Shown here piece after piece: positions 14,124 through 23,105 of a stretch of DNA of 29,714 bases. This DNA comes from Halieaceae bacterium (GTDB lineage Bacteria > Pseudomonadota > Gammaproteobacteria > Pseudomonadales > Halieaceae). The notes under the pieces were generated by a model. The model saw only the letters and a program-made list of their open reading frames with translations, was not told the origin of the DNA and did no database searches. Location of the stretch: positions 1 through 29,714 of the forward strand of contig QOPK01000005.1 of assembly GCA_003331685.1 (NCBI GenBank), given 5' to 3'. The first letter of the stretch is position 1, and each line of letters opens with the position of its first letter. Position numbers and translations under genes: made by a program.

Positions 14124-16076
14124 ATGCCGCTGTATGGCGCCGTCTCGTCCCGTATCGTCTTCATGCTCTCCGCTGTGCTGCTGTCATTTGTCATGCCAAC
14201 GAGGACGGCGGCGGAAATCGACTGGCTGCCAACTTCCGAGCAGTGGGCGGAGCAGCGCGCGCTGTATCAAAAAGCGTCTGCAGAGCTCGATTCCGGCGCC
14301 GGGAAACGCTATCAGGATTTGCGGGCTAAGCTGACAGATTACCCACTCGAGGTTGACCTCGATTTTTCAGTCAAGCTGGGTCAGCTTCACGACATGACCG
14401 CCGAAGAGGCGCGTCTGTTCATGGCTTCAGCTCAGGGCACGCCTCTCGCCAGCCGATTTCTGGTTGCGTATCTCCGGCACAAGGCCCAAGACAGACGGTG
14501 GCAGTCCTTTTTGGGCGTGCTGGACGATGTACCTGAAATGCCCGAACTACAGTGTTATTACTATCTGGCAAAGCTGGCTACGGGCGACCGTGAGGTGGCT
14601 TTTCAAGGAGCCGAGAAGCTCTGGGATGTCGGCTTTTCACAGGACGATGCTTGTGACCCCTTATTTGATCGGTGGATCGCATCGCAAGGCCTCGATGACA
14701 ATATCGTGTGGTCCCGGGCGCTGAAAGCATTTGACGCCAAAAATGGACACCTGATCCGTTACGTCAAGCGCTTCGCCAGTGTGCCACTGCAGCGAGATCT
14801 GGATGAGCTGGCGGCGGTGTACCGACGCCCCTCGCGGGTCGAGGGTGACCACCATCAAGAGACTGGGCGCCACGCTGATATCCTTGTCGCCGGCGTCGTG
14901 CGCCTTGCACAACTGAGTCCCGCGCGGGCCTACCAGACTTTTCGCAGCCTGCGCGAGGGTGCTGCTTTCACCGAAACCCATTCGCGGGCAATCACGTCTG
15001 CCATCGCACGACACAGTTTGTTCGCCGAGCGCTCACCGGCGCCGCCAGAGTGGGTAGATGCGCAGGTCGCGGCACTGCGCGAAGATGATCTGACGGTTAT
15101 CTGGCTCAGAAGCGCGATTGCCAATAGTGAGTGGAAGGCAGTGCAAACGGGGCTCGAGTGGCTGTCGTCCGACCTCCGCATCCAAGATCGATGGCGTTAT
15201 TGGTCGGCGCGCAGCCTCGATTCGCTCGGTGGAAGCGATACGCAGCCGCTCTGGGAGCGTCTGGCCACTTCGAGGAGCTTTCACGGATTTCTGGCGGCTG
15301 ATCGCCTATCGCTTGACTACCAACTCAATGCGGCATTACCCGCTCCGCCGCTACCTGTGTTCACTGCGCCGGTCCGACTGGGCGTGGGGCGGGCGCAGGA
15401 GTTCATGGTCCTGGATGATAGGCGGCAGGCCAAAGAGCAATGGCGTCATACCCTCAATCAGATGCCACGAGCGGAGAGGGAAAAACTCGGAGAAATCGCT
15501 CTGCAGAGGGGGTGGCCGGATCTGGCCACTGATGCGGCCAATGCGGGTGCCTCCTGGGATCGCCTTGACCTGCGTTTCCCGCACAGTTACTGGCAAACCT
15601 TCCAGTCAGTGGCTGACGATCTGGGGGTCGATCCCTATGAGCTCTTGTCTGTGGCGCGCCGAGAGAGCGGGTTGTATCCGAGGGCACGCTCTGCAGTGGG
15701 CGCGCGGGGTTTGATGCAGCTGATGCCGGCGACTGCGCGCAGTGTGGCCAATGATCGTAAAGAAGTTTACGGCGATGCTAGCTCGCTCTACGATCCCGCA
15801 ACCAACATTGCGCTGGGAGCGGCGTATTACGTGGATTTGCTTTCGCGCTTTGAGGGTAATCGCGTCATGGCACTTGCGGCCTACAATGCGGGTCCGAGTC
15901 GGGTGGTGCGTTGGTCGGAGAAAGATATGGCGGTTGACCAGTGGGTGGACTCGATACCCTTCGGCGAGACGCGGGAGTATGTTCAGGCCGTATTGGCTTA
16001 TCTGGTGATTTATCGGACGAGAGCGGAACAGCCGGTCAGCTTACTGACAGTAGCTGAGCGCGAGTCGCTCTACTGA
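14124..16076 (+). CDS. slt: soluble lytic murein transglycosylase (Slt70 type)
   Basis: This protein of about 650 residues has a signal peptide (hydrophobic core IVFMLSAVLLSFVM, probable cleavage after TAA before EIDW), so it acts in the periplasm. A long helical superhelical U/L domain is followed by the C-terminal SLT domain with RRESGLYPRA (catalytic Glu514), GARGLMQLMPATA and LAAYNAGPSRV. It cleaves the MurNAc-GlcNAc bond to form 1,6-anhydro-muropeptides. The start is uncertain: ATG 14124 gives a compact signal peptide, while in-frame GTG 14106 or TTG 14070 would lengthen it. An AAGGAG at 14075-14080 is not well placed for any of these starts. Confidence 0.93.
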   Translation: MPLYGAVSSRIVFMLSAVLLSFVMPTRTAAEIDWLPTSEQWAEQRALYQKASAELDSGAGKRYQDLRAKLTDYPLEVDLDFSVKLGQLHDMTAEEARLFMASAQGTPLASRFLVAYLRHKAQDRRWQSFLGVLDDVPEMPELQCYYYLAKLATGDREVAFQGAEKLWDVGFSQDDACDPLFDRWIASQGLDDNIVWSRALKAFDAKNGHLIRYVKRFASVPLQRDLDELAAVYRRPSRVEGDHHQETGRHADILVAGVVRLAQLSPARAYQTFRSLREGAAFTETHSRAITSAIARHSLFAERSPAPPEWVDAQVAALREDDLTVIWLRSAIANSEWKAVQTGLEWLSSDLRIQDRWRYWSARSLDSLGGSDTQPLWERLATSRSFHGFLAADRLSLDYQLNAALPAPPLPVFTAPVRLGVGRAQEFMVLDDRRQAKEQWRHTLNQMPRAEREKLGEIALQRGWPDLATDAANAGASWDRLDLRFPHSYWQTFQSVADDLGVDPYELLSVARRESGLYPRARSAVGARGLMQLMPATARSVANDRKEVYGDASSLYDPATNIALGAAYYVDLLSRFEGNRVMALAAYNAGPSRVVRWSEKDMAVDQWVDSIPFGETREYVQAVLAYLVIYRTRAEQPVSLLTVAERESLY

Positions 16077-16100
16077 CGGCCGTGATGAGCCGATTTTTTA
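16077..16100 (+). terminator. possible weak Rho-independent terminator after slt
   Basis: CGGC (16077-16080) and GCCG (16089-16092) can pair around an 8-nt loop and are followed by ATTTTTTAA. The stem is only four G-C pairs, so efficiency would be low. It lies immediately after the slt stop and before the dehydrogenase gene, which has its own strong ribosome-binding site. Confidence 0.35.
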
Positions 16101-16153
16101 AGCCAGTATGCTGAGCCGGGTTACGGTAAAGATGATCGGGTGAGGAGAGACTG

Positions 16154-17281
16154 ATGAAAACGATACAAATGCAATCCTGTGTTCACGACAATGGCACAGT
16201 CGAGTGCACTCTGGTTGAGGTAGAGTTACCCGAACCCGGTCCTGACGAGGTGGTTGTCGAGATTGAGGCGGCGCCCATTAATCCATCGGATCTTGGCCTG
16301 ATGTTCGGTGCGGCAGACTTGAGCACTGTGCGCGCGGTAGAGCGGGATGGTCAGCCCGCGGTGCTGTTGGATGTTCCCGACGCCGCGATGCGCGCAATGG
16401 CCCCGAGAGTTGGCCAATGGATGGCCGTGGGTAACGAGGGCAGTGGGCGCGTCATCGCCGCAGGTGGAAGTGACGCCTCGCAGGCGCTCATGGGGCAGCG
16501 TGTCGGCATGTTTGGAGGCGAGATGTATGCTGGCCATCGCTGCTTGCCCGCAGCACAATGCATGGCCTTCCCTGACCGCATCTCTTCAGAGCAGGCAGCC
16601 TCCAGCTTCGTCAACCCGATGACCGCTTTGGGATTCATGGAAACGCGGTTGATGGAAGGTCAGCAGGCAATAGTGCACACCGCCGCAGCATCCAATCTGG
16701 GGCAAATGCTGTTGCGGTTGTGTCAGTCCGATGATGTGCCGCTGGTAAACATTGTGCGCTCCGATGAGCAGGTCGAGCTGTTGAAGTCCATGGGGGCGGA
16801 GTGGGTGTTAAATAGTCAGGCGGAAGCCTTCATGACGGATTTGATCGCAGCGCTGGTGGCGACGGGGGCTACACTCGCCTTCGATGCCATCGGCGGTGGA
16901 CGAGGTGTGAATCGTATTCTTACCGCGATGGAAATTGCCGCGGCACAGACCGGGCCGTGGTCGCGATATGGTTCTGAGGAGCCGAAGCAGGCCTATATAT
17001 ACGGTCAGCTAGATTTGGGCGCGACCGAGCTGACTCGAGGCTATGGGTGGGTGTGGTCTGTGAGCGGGTGGCTGTTGACACCGTTTATGAAGCGGGCAGG
17101 GCCTGAGGTCGTTGCGCGAATGCAGAAGCGTGTGCGGGACGAGATTGATACCACTTTTGTCAGCCAATACTCTGCTCGAATCAGCCTGGCCGATGCGATC
17201 ACCGTGGAGGCGGTCAAAGACTATGGGGCGCGCAGGACAGGTCAAAAAACCCTTCTGCGAATGGCCGAGTCAGCCTCCTGA
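16154..17281 (+). CDS. MDR-superfamily NAD(P)H-dependent oxidoreductase, zinc-free type
   Basis: This 375-residue medium-chain dehydrogenase/reductase has an N-terminal GroES-like domain (APINPSDLG, then GNEGSGRVIAAG at 93-104) and a Rossmann domain (HTAAASNLGQMLLRL, then the nucleotide-binding VNIVRS). The GHE-type catalytic and structural zinc-cysteine motifs are absent, which places it with quinone/enoyl reductase-like members. It is longer than typical quinone oxidoreductases (about 330), with an insertion at about 270-310. GAGGAG lies a few bases before the ATG. The substrate is unknown. Its 3' end overlaps the convergent yciH by 12 bp. Confidence 0.85.
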   Translation: MKTIQMQSCVHDNGTVECTLVEVELPEPGPDEVVVEIEAAPINPSDLGLMFGAADLSTVRAVERDGQPAVLLDVPDAAMRAMAPRVGQWMAVGNEGSGRVIAAGGSDASQALMGQRVGMFGGEMYAGHRCLPAAQCMAFPDRISSEQAASSFVNPMTALGFMETRLMEGQQAIVHTAAASNLGQMLLRLCQSDDVPLVNIVRSDEQVELLKSMGAEWVLNSQAEAFMTDLIAALVATGATLAFDAIGGGRGVNRILTAMEIAAAQTGPWSRYGSEEPKQAYIYGQLDLGATELTRGYGWVWSVSGWLLTPFMKRAGPEVVARMQKRVRDEIDTTFVSQYSARISLADAITVEAVKDYGARRTGQKTLLRMAESAS

Positions 17282-17629
17282 CAGCCTTACCTCGTAGCCC
17301 ATCTTCCGAAGGTGCTCCTGGCAGCCGGTGCGCTGATCACCCTGAATCTCAAGGGTGTCGCCTTTCAACGCGCCGCCTACACCGCATCGTTGCTTGAGCT
17401 GTTTGCAGATGGTTTTGAGGGTGTCAGGGTGCTCGGGAATCCCTGAAATGACCGTTACGGCCTTGCCACCCCGACCCTTGGTCTCTCGCCTGATCCGCAC
17501 CACGCCGTCGCCGACTGCGCGGGGTCTCGCATTGCCGCAGACACATTTGACCAACTGGCGCTTGCATTGTGGGCACAAGCGGCCCCCGTCTGTGCTGTAA
17601 ACCGGTTGACTGTCGTGAACTCGGGCCAA
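17270..17629 (-). CDS. yciH: SUI1/eIF1-like translation factor YciH
   Basis: This 119-residue protein has a C-terminal SUI1 domain: GDGVVRIRRETKGRGGK, VTVISGIP, LKQRCGVGGALKG and EIQGDQR match YciH closely. In bacteria it can influence initiation fidelity and stress translation. An N-terminal segment carries four cysteines (Cys19, Cys22, Cys29, Cys31), which could bind zinc. Escherichia coli YciH lacks these, but as I recall similar versions exist in pseudomonads. The start is TTG at 17629, supported by AAGGAG ending 6 nt upstream. The 3' end overlaps the MDR gene on the other strand. Confidence 0.92.
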   Translation of the reverse strand: MARVHDSQPVYSTDGGRLCPQCKRQLVKCVCGNARPRAVGDGVVRIRRETKGRGGKAVTVISGIPEHPDTLKTICKQLKQRCGVGGALKGDTLEIQGDQRTGCQEHLRKMGYEVRLSGG

Positions 17630-17732
17630 AGGGCTCTCCTTAACGGCGATGTTTCTGAGCTGCGCCGCTCCTGAAGGCGCTGCGCTCGTTTTATACTAGC
17701 ACTCGTAGGTTGTCTGCTTGGGAGGGGAATTA

Positions 17733-17939
17733 ATGGGTGACGCATCAGCACTTGAGTCGCAGATCGCCTTTGTCGAAGACACGGTGCGGGCGCTAGATGA
17801 GGCGTTGACTGCCCAGCAGCAACACATACTGCGTTTGGAGCGGCAGATCGATCGCCTTGAGCAGCAGCTCAAGGACCAAGGCACCCGCCTTGATGAGGTG
17901 GCCCCAGAGGCCAGCGATCCGCTCCCTCCGCATTACTGA
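17733..17939 (+). CDS. slyX: SlyX family protein
   Basis: This 68-residue protein is almost entirely coiled coil (LESQIAFVEDTVRALDEAL, then QQHILRLERQIDRLEQQL) and ends in the SlyX hallmark PPHY. The role of SlyX is not known; in enterobacteria it neighbours slyD. ATG 17733 is chosen because GGAGGGG at 17721-17727 sits 5 nt upstream; an in-frame TTG at 17718 would place this site inside the gene. A -10-like TATACT is at 17692-17697 with no good -35 partner. Confidence 0.9.
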   Translation: MGDASALESQIAFVEDTVRALDEALTAQQQHILRLERQIDRLEQQLKDQGTRLDEVAPEASDPLPPHY

Positions 17940-17969
17940 GCCATTACCAAATATTATGAGAAACAACCT

Positions 17970-19682
17970 ATGAATTGGCGCGTAAGTATACTGATTTTTA
18001 TAACTTTAGTGGGCGGTTTCTCTGTACTATTCGCGATTGTCACGCGTCCCATTACGGCGCCGCACCACGAGATCTATGTCAATGGCACGGTCTTGACTAT
18101 GGATTCGGATAACACCATCGCTGAGGCCGTGAGTGTTCGCGACGGGGTCATAGAGGCGGTAGGGGGCTCAGAGGCCATGCTGGCCAAAGCCACTGATGAC
18201 ACGCAGGTGGTTAATTTGCGCGGCAGGACCCTCATGCCTGGCTTTGTCGACGCTCATGGGCATTTCCCAGGTTCGGGGCAGACCGTATTTTCAGTCGACC
18301 TCAACAGTCCGCCCATTGGCGACGTCACGGATATCGATCAACTGCTGGCGCGGCTGAGCGATTTCGCATTGAAGCGAGCAGACGGGTGGGTTGTGGGTCA
18401 CGGCTATGACGACACGCTGTTGCGGGAAAAGCGCCACCCGACCCGCGATGATCTGGACCGGGTCAGTCGGGACCGGCCCGTCGCTGTGGTGCATGTGTCA
18501 GGTCACCTCGCGGTGGTCAACACAGCCGCATTGGAGGTATTGGGCATCGATGAATCGACCCCGGATCCTGAGGGGGGTGTGATCGTACGTGACCCCGCTT
18601 CGGCTGACGGACGGAGGCCGAATGGCGTGTTGGAGGAGACCGCCGCGCGCGCCGTTTGGAACCACACCCTCGATCTTGGGATAATAGATGGCCTGCGCAT
18701 GACGACTCTGGCGGCGAAAGAATATTTGGCAGTGGGCGTGACGACGGCCTCGGCGGGCGGCATGCCTTCAGCGGTGGCCGACCTGCTGGGGTTTTTAAGC
18801 GGCCTGAATCAATTCTCCCAGCGCGTTGCCCTGTTTCCGCTGTTTGAGGAGGTGGGCGAGAGTCTGCTAAGCGGGGAGCGCAAGCTCGCCGATTTTGCAG
18901 GAGGAAGAGTGACGGTGCCGCGGGTAAAGATCATCGCTGATGGTAGTATTCAGGGTTATACCGGTTACCTTAGCGAGCCTTACTACGTGCCGTTCAAGGG
19001 TGACGCCAGCTACCGGGGTTACCCTTCGGTGCTGCGTGACGAATTGCTCCGTCAGGTCGAAGCGCTATATGAGAGGCGGATTCCGGTTGCTATTCACTGC
19101 AATGGCGATGCCTCGATAGACGACGGGCTTGATGCGATTGAGGCGGCTATGGCCGCCCATCCTTGGCCAGAGGCCCGGCCGTTGATTATCCACGCGCAAA
19201 TGACGCGAAAGGATCAAATCGATCGCATGGCCGAGCTCGGGGTGACGCCCAGCTTTTTTTCCGCCCATACCTACTACTGGGGTGATCGTCACGCCTCCAT
19301 TTTCATGGGGCCGGAGCGGGCCGCCAATATGAGCCCGGCACGGTGGGCGCTAGATGCAGGCGTTCCATTTAGCTCCCATCTGGACACACCGGTGACTCCT
19401 ATGCTGCCTTTACAGGCGATATGGAGTCAGGTGGAAAGGGAGAGCACGGGAGGCGTCGTGATTGGTCCGGCGCAGCGCATTGGGCGGATGCCAGCTCTGC
19501 GCGCCGTAACGATTGACGCGGCGTGGCAAGTCTTTATGGACGGCGAGATCGGCTCCATTGAGCCTGGCAAGCGCGCGGATCTGGTGGTGCTTTCAGAGAA
19601 CCCGCTGACGGCTGACGATATTCGGGATATCAAAGTCGATCGCACCGTGATTGACGGTGCCACGGTTTACGCCCGGCTATAG
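17970..19682 (+). CDS. membrane-anchored YtcJ-like amidohydrolase
   Basis: This 570-residue protein of the amidohydrolase superfamily (Amidohydro_3/YtcJ group) has a single N-terminal transmembrane segment at about 5-24, so the enzyme probably faces the periplasm. The metal motif is DAHGHF (His96, His98). A lysine-containing strand VKIIADGSIQGYTGYL, IHCNGDASIDD, LIIHAQM and SSHLDTPV give the further metal ligands and the catalytic Asp. The last ~60 residues return to the composite sandwich domain with GSIEPGKRADLVVL. Members hydrolyse C-N bonds in amides or cyclic compounds, and the substrate is unknown. It starts 30 bp after slyX and may be cotranscribed. Confidence 0.88.
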   Translation: MNWRVSILIFITLVGGFSVLFAIVTRPITAPHHEIYVNGTVLTMDSDNTIAEAVSVRDGVIEAVGGSEAMLAKATDDTQVVNLRGRTLMPGFVDAHGHFPGSGQTVFSVDLNSPPIGDVTDIDQLLARLSDFALKRADGWVVGHGYDDTLLREKRHPTRDDLDRVSRDRPVAVVHVSGHLAVVNTAALEVLGIDESTPDPEGGVIVRDPASADGRRPNGVLEETAARAVWNHTLDLGIIDGLRMTTLAAKEYLAVGVTTASAGGMPSAVADLLGFLSGLNQFSQRVALFPLFEEVGESLLSGERKLADFAGGRVTVPRVKIIADGSIQGYTGYLSEPYYVPFKGDASYRGYPSVLRDELLRQVEALYERRIPVAIHCNGDASIDDGLDAIEAAMAAHPWPEARPLIIHAQMTRKDQIDRMAELGVTPSFFSAHTYYWGDRHASIFMGPERAANMSPARWALDAGVPFSSHLDTPVTPMLPLQAIWSQVERESTGGVVIGPAQRIGRMPALRAVTIDAAWQVFMDGEIGSIEPGKRADLVVLSENPLTADDIRDIKVDRTVIDGATVYARL

Positions 19683-19686
19683 ATAC

Positions 19687-20340
19687 TTAGGGTCCGTCGA
19701 ACCCGAACTTCGCCCTGTCGACCCGAACGAAGATGGCCTCTGCCGTCGCGGTATTGGTATCCCCACAGCGCATGGCCGCCTTTACCTCGGTGCGTTTTTC
19801 ATCGAGCTCCGTTGCCTCAGCGCTGACCTCTATCACTTGATTCAGCGGTGTGGGTTTGAGGTATCTGACCGAGAGGCCTCCTGTCATTCCCGGGTAGCCT
19901 GTTCGCACGTGGGTCATGCCCATAAGGTGATCGAGGACGCCGGCTACCCAGCCACCGTGCACGTGCCCGGGTGGGCCCTCAAAGGCTTGGCCGAACGTCA
20001 CAGTGCCGGTGATGCGGTTTGGCTCTTCCTGCCAGAGCAGCTCTGGGGAGCAGGGGTGGCTTCTGCCTGCCATGGCGACTAACTCGCCCATGACATTATC
20101 GATGGTGCCTCGCTCGCCGTGTTTCGCCATATCGACTAGGCCGTTAAGCTGTTTGGCTTGGCTCAGTTCCGCCGTCAGGGCGTCAATTTTCTCTGTGAGC
20201 GCAGTGGCAAATTCCGGATCGATGTCGCTGCTGACCAATTTTTCGTTAAGCGCCCGTGCAGCGGCCGCGAGACGATGCCGGGCCTGCCAGTAGGTTGCTT
20301 CGTGTGAGTCAGGCTCATAGGGGCTGGTTGCGGTAGCCAT
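19687..20340 (-). CDS. PaaI-like hotdog thioesterase
   Basis: This 217-residue protein has a helical N-terminal extension (about 1-75) and a C-terminal hotdog domain. The domain contains FEGPPGHVHGGWVAGVLDHLMG (HGG 128-130, Asp137) and LSVRYLKPTPL, matching PaaI/4HBT-type acyl-CoA thioesterases. It would cleave acyl- or aryl-CoA. The extension is not part of the typical ~140-residue PaaI. AGGAG lies about 11 nt upstream of the ATG. Only one base separates it from the epoxide hydrolase stop, so the two are in one operon and may act on one pathway. Confidence 0.86.
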   Translation of the reverse strand: MATATSPYEPDSHEATYWQARHRLAAAARALNEKLVSSDIDPEFATALTEKIDALTAELSQAKQLNGLVDMAKHGERGTIDNVMGELVAMAGRSHPCSPELLWQEEPNRITGTVTFGQAFEGPPGHVHGGWVAGVLDHLMGMTHVRTGYPGMTGGLSVRYLKPTPLNQVIEVSAEATELDEKRTEVKAAMRCGDTNTATAEAIFVRVDRAKFGFDGP

Positions 20341-20341
20341 G

Positions 20342-21511
20342 TCAGATTAGCTCCTGCTCCTGCAAGGCGGATCGCCATGCGCGGATGTCACTGACGAGTG
20401 CTTCGGGTTGCTCCAAAGATGCGAAGTGGCCACCTGCCGCATGTTGATCGTTGAACGTCACCAGCTGTTGGTAACGCGTGCGTGCCAAGCGCTCAGTGCA
20501 CACAAACAGCTCCTTGGGAAATATCGATATGCCGATGGGTAGTGCGATAGGGCGGTAGTCCGCTTCGGTGAAACTCTCCCAATAGAGTTTTGCGCTACTC
20601 CCCCCGGTGTTGGTCATCCAGTAGTGGGTAACAATGTCCAGCAGGGCATTTCTTTCGATGGCGTTCTCCGGGTGGCGGAGGCCGTCCCGCACGCAGTCGG
20701 TCCAGGTCGCGTATTTCTCGATGATCCAGGCCATTTGTCCTGCCGGAGAGTCAGCGAGACTATAGGCAAGCGTTTGCGGGCGGGTACTCTGCTGTTTGGA
20801 GTAGCCAGCCTCATGCTCCTGGTAGTGCATTGCGGCGGCGAGCGTGGGTTGTTCGGCGGGGTCGGTGCCACTCATGGTGTGCTCATCCGGTACTACCATC
20901 GGTAAATTAACGTGACCGGCTAGGCAGTGGGTATCTGGATGCAGTAACACGGCATGGGTTACCAATGAGCCCCAGTCACCCCCTTGGGCAACGTAGCGCT
21001 CGTAGCCCAGTCGGAGCATCAATTGATCCCAGAGAGCGGCAATGCGCTCTACTCCTACCCCTGGAGCTGCTGGCTGACTAGAAAAGCCAAAGCCTGGCAG
21101 GCTGGGAATGACCAGATGGAAAGCATCCGTTGCATCACCACCGTACTGAGCCGGGTCAGAGAGTGGGCCAATGATGTCGAGAAACTCCAGCACCGATCCG
21201 GGCCAGCCATGGGTGATGAGCAGGGGCTGGGCCTGCGTATGGGGGCTCCTGATGTGAAGGAAATGGATTTTGTGTCCGTCAATTTCAGTAATGAAGTTGT
21301 CGTGCTGATTCAGTAGGGACGGGACCCGCTGCCAGTCATAATCATCACGCCAATAGCGCACTAGCTCCTGGCAGTAGCTGAGTGGTACCCCTTGCTGCCA
21401 ATCCTCCACGGTTTCCGGGTTGGGGAAGCGCGTTTGCGTCAGCCGTTGAATGGCATCTTTTATCGCTGCGTCTTCAAATTTGGGCTCAAAGCGTTCAATT
21501 GCGTTATTCAT
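20342..21511 (-). CDS. epoxide hydrolase (microsomal-type, alpha/beta fold)
   Basis: This is a 389-residue epoxide hydrolase with an N-terminal EHN segment (about 1-100) typical of the microsomal/juvenile-hormone type. The oxyanion-hole motif is HGWPGS (101-106), the nucleophile Asp179 is in GGDWGS, the proposed lid Tyr310 is in AKLYWES, and the catalytic His362 is in GGHFASLE. The acid is probably Glu334 (PKE). It adds water to an epoxide to give a diol, through an ester on Asp179. All key residues appear intact. It lies between a thioesterase and an SRPBCC-SDR fusion on the same strand, which suggests processing of lipid or terpenoid epoxides. Confidence 0.92.
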   Translation of the reverse strand: MNNAIERFEPKFEDAAIKDAIQRLTQTRFPNPETVEDWQQGVPLSYCQELVRYWRDDYDWQRVPSLLNQHDNFITEIDGHKIHFLHIRSPHTQAQPLLITHGWPGSVLEFLDIIGPLSDPAQYGGDATDAFHLVIPSLPGFGFSSQPAAPGVGVERIAALWDQLMLRLGYERYVAQGGDWGSLVTHAVLLHPDTHCLAGHVNLPMVVPDEHTMSGTDPAEQPTLAAAMHYQEHEAGYSKQQSTRPQTLAYSLADSPAGQMAWIIEKYATWTDCVRDGLRHPENAIERNALLDIVTHYWMTNTGGSSAKLYWESFTEADYRPIALPIGISIFPKELFVCTERLARTRYQQLVTFNDQHAAGGHFASLEQPEALVSDIRAWRSALQEQELI

Positions 21512-21579
21512 GGTGCGTCCCGTGCGGATCTGCGTCTGCGAAGATTCGCCTGCGACACTAACGGCTCAAATGTGCGCGC

Positions 21580-23004
21580 TCAAGCCTTGTCGTTTAAATT
21601 CAATCCGCTATAGGTCTCGGTCAGCCAGTCAAGCAACCGAGCTCTCTCCGCGGGCCTTTCTTTTGTGCGGTTTCGCAAATGTGTGGTGCGTGGCTCGCGG
21701 TCTAGGAAGAGTTTGCCACTCACCTTGCCGGCCTCGGTGGCTCTGGCCAGCCAGACCATGGTGTCTGCACCCTCGGCCGGCGACCGAAGCACACGTTTCG
21801 TCACGCGTCGGAATCCGGGAAGTGCTGATTGCACACCTGGCGTATCGGCCCAGCCCGGATGCATGCTGTTGACCGCAATATTGTGCTCTGCCCATGCCCC
21901 GGCCCAGAGTTCAGTCAGCACAGTGAGGGCCCGCTTGGCCCGCGCATAGGCCACGCTGCCGGTGTATTTGTCTGCTGTCATGATCAGTTCATCGCATCGC
22001 AGCTTCTGGGTATACATGCCTCCCGAGACTACGTTGATGACGCGGGCCGTTCCCGCGTGGTCCCGCAAAAGGGGGAGCAGTGATTCGGTGAGTTTCCAGG
22101 GCGACAGCAGCAATAGGGCAGCGCTGCGTTCAATACCTTCTTCCGTTTCTGCGTAGTCGTTGAACAGTGCGCCGGCGTTGTTAATCAGCACGTCAATGGA
22201 TTGGCCTCGTGCATGCAATCTTTCACACAACGCTGAGACCTCGGTTAGCAAACTTAAATCAGCGAGCTCGACGTGATCTGCCTCCCTGCCAGTCTCTGCT
22301 TTTAATGCGTGCTGCATGGCTGCTGCTTTGGTGGGGTCGCGGATGACCACGGTGAGTGCTGCTCCAGCTTCCAGTAGAGATACTGCGGTCGCGAAACCCA
22401 GTCCGGCATTAGCCCCGGTCAGGACAACATGCTTGCCGGCCATATCAGCGGTCATGGGTCGCCAGGTTTTTTGCCCCCTGCGGTACCCATAGCGAGTGAA
22501 GCAGGTGAGTGCCGTGGCCAGCTTGCTGTCTCTTCTTTGCGTATCCCGTGAGGCCTCGGGCGGGGGATTTTCGTCCGTCAGCGCTCTGGCAAGGCCCTTC
22601 AGGCTTGCTCGCCCCATTTTCTTGAAACCCGGCTCAAGGCGTTTTGCCAGGCGCTGCAAACCTCTCCGAAACGTGAACTCTGCGACATAATGTATGCGCG
22701 TTAGGTCATCCCCGAGGGATTCAAACGTGATCACATCTTTAGCGGTAAACCAGCGCCCACGACCCTCGAGGGTCAGACACTGCCAAGGTGTAAATTCCGT
22801 TATCTCGTAGGCCAGATTGAAGTGCCCACGACCCGCTTTGCAGCGCACGGAGAATAGGGTGCCCTGGTCGATCGGTCCCGTAGTGAGCTTATTCGCTTCG
22901 ACGGCCGTGGCGTCCCACTCAACGGTGGTTCTGAAGTCGGCTACGTAGCGAAAGCAGCTTACTACCGACCGCGGTACCTCGATCGTTTCGGTGAGGGTAA
23001 TCAT
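21580..23004 (-). CDS. SRPBCC (START-like) - short-chain dehydrogenase fusion
   Basis: This 474-residue protein has two parts. Residues about 1-145 resemble the SRPBCC/polyketide-cyclase ligand-binding fold (ETIEVPRSVVSCFRYVAD, then VEWDATAVEAN, with a later FTFRRGLQRLAKRL helix). Residues about 190-440 form a classical SDR: TGANAGLG (196-203), NNAG (275-278), Ser327 and Tyr353-x3-Lys357. The linker FTRYGYRRGQKTWRP resembles the start of DHRS12-like SDRs. The SDR would oxidise or reduce a hydroxyl/carbonyl with NAD(P)H, and the SRPBCC part could hold a hydrophobic substrate. The reading frame is continuous, so this is a true fusion rather than adjacent genes. It is first in the minus-strand operon with the epoxide hydrolase and thioesterase. 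Confidence 0.87.
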   Translation of the reverse strand: MITLTETIEVPRSVVSCFRYVADFRTTVEWDATAVEANKLTTGPIDQGTLFSVRCKAGRGHFNLAYEITEFTPWQCLTLEGRGRWFTAKDVITFESLGDDLTRIHYVAEFTFRRGLQRLAKRLEPGFKKMGRASLKGLARALTDENPPPEASRDTQRRDSKLATALTCFTRYGYRRGQKTWRPMTADMAGKHVVLTGANAGLGFATAVSLLEAGAALTVVIRDPTKAAAMQHALKAETGREADHVELADLSLLTEVSALCERLHARGQSIDVLINNAGALFNDYAETEEGIERSAALLLLSPWKLTESLLPLLRDHAGTARVINVVSGGMYTQKLRCDELIMTADKYTGSVAYARAKRALTVLTELWAGAWAEHNIAVNSMHPGWADTPGVQSALPGFRRVTKRVLRSPAEGADTMVWLARATEAGKVSGKLFLDREPRTTHLRNRTKERPAERARLLDWLTETYSGLNLNDKA

Positions 23005-23105
23005 GTGTATCTGCAGCGCTTGGAGGTGCTTAAGTTACGCCGTTGGTCGCTGCCCAGTTCACGTGGCTCGTCTCATCGGTGGGCCGAACGGCCGGACATG
23101 CTGGT

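Noticed and set aside
15118..15714. 198-codon plus-strand frame inside slt
   Set aside because: It is out of phase with the transglycosylase, whose catalytic motifs are intact; composition is typical of a shadow frame.
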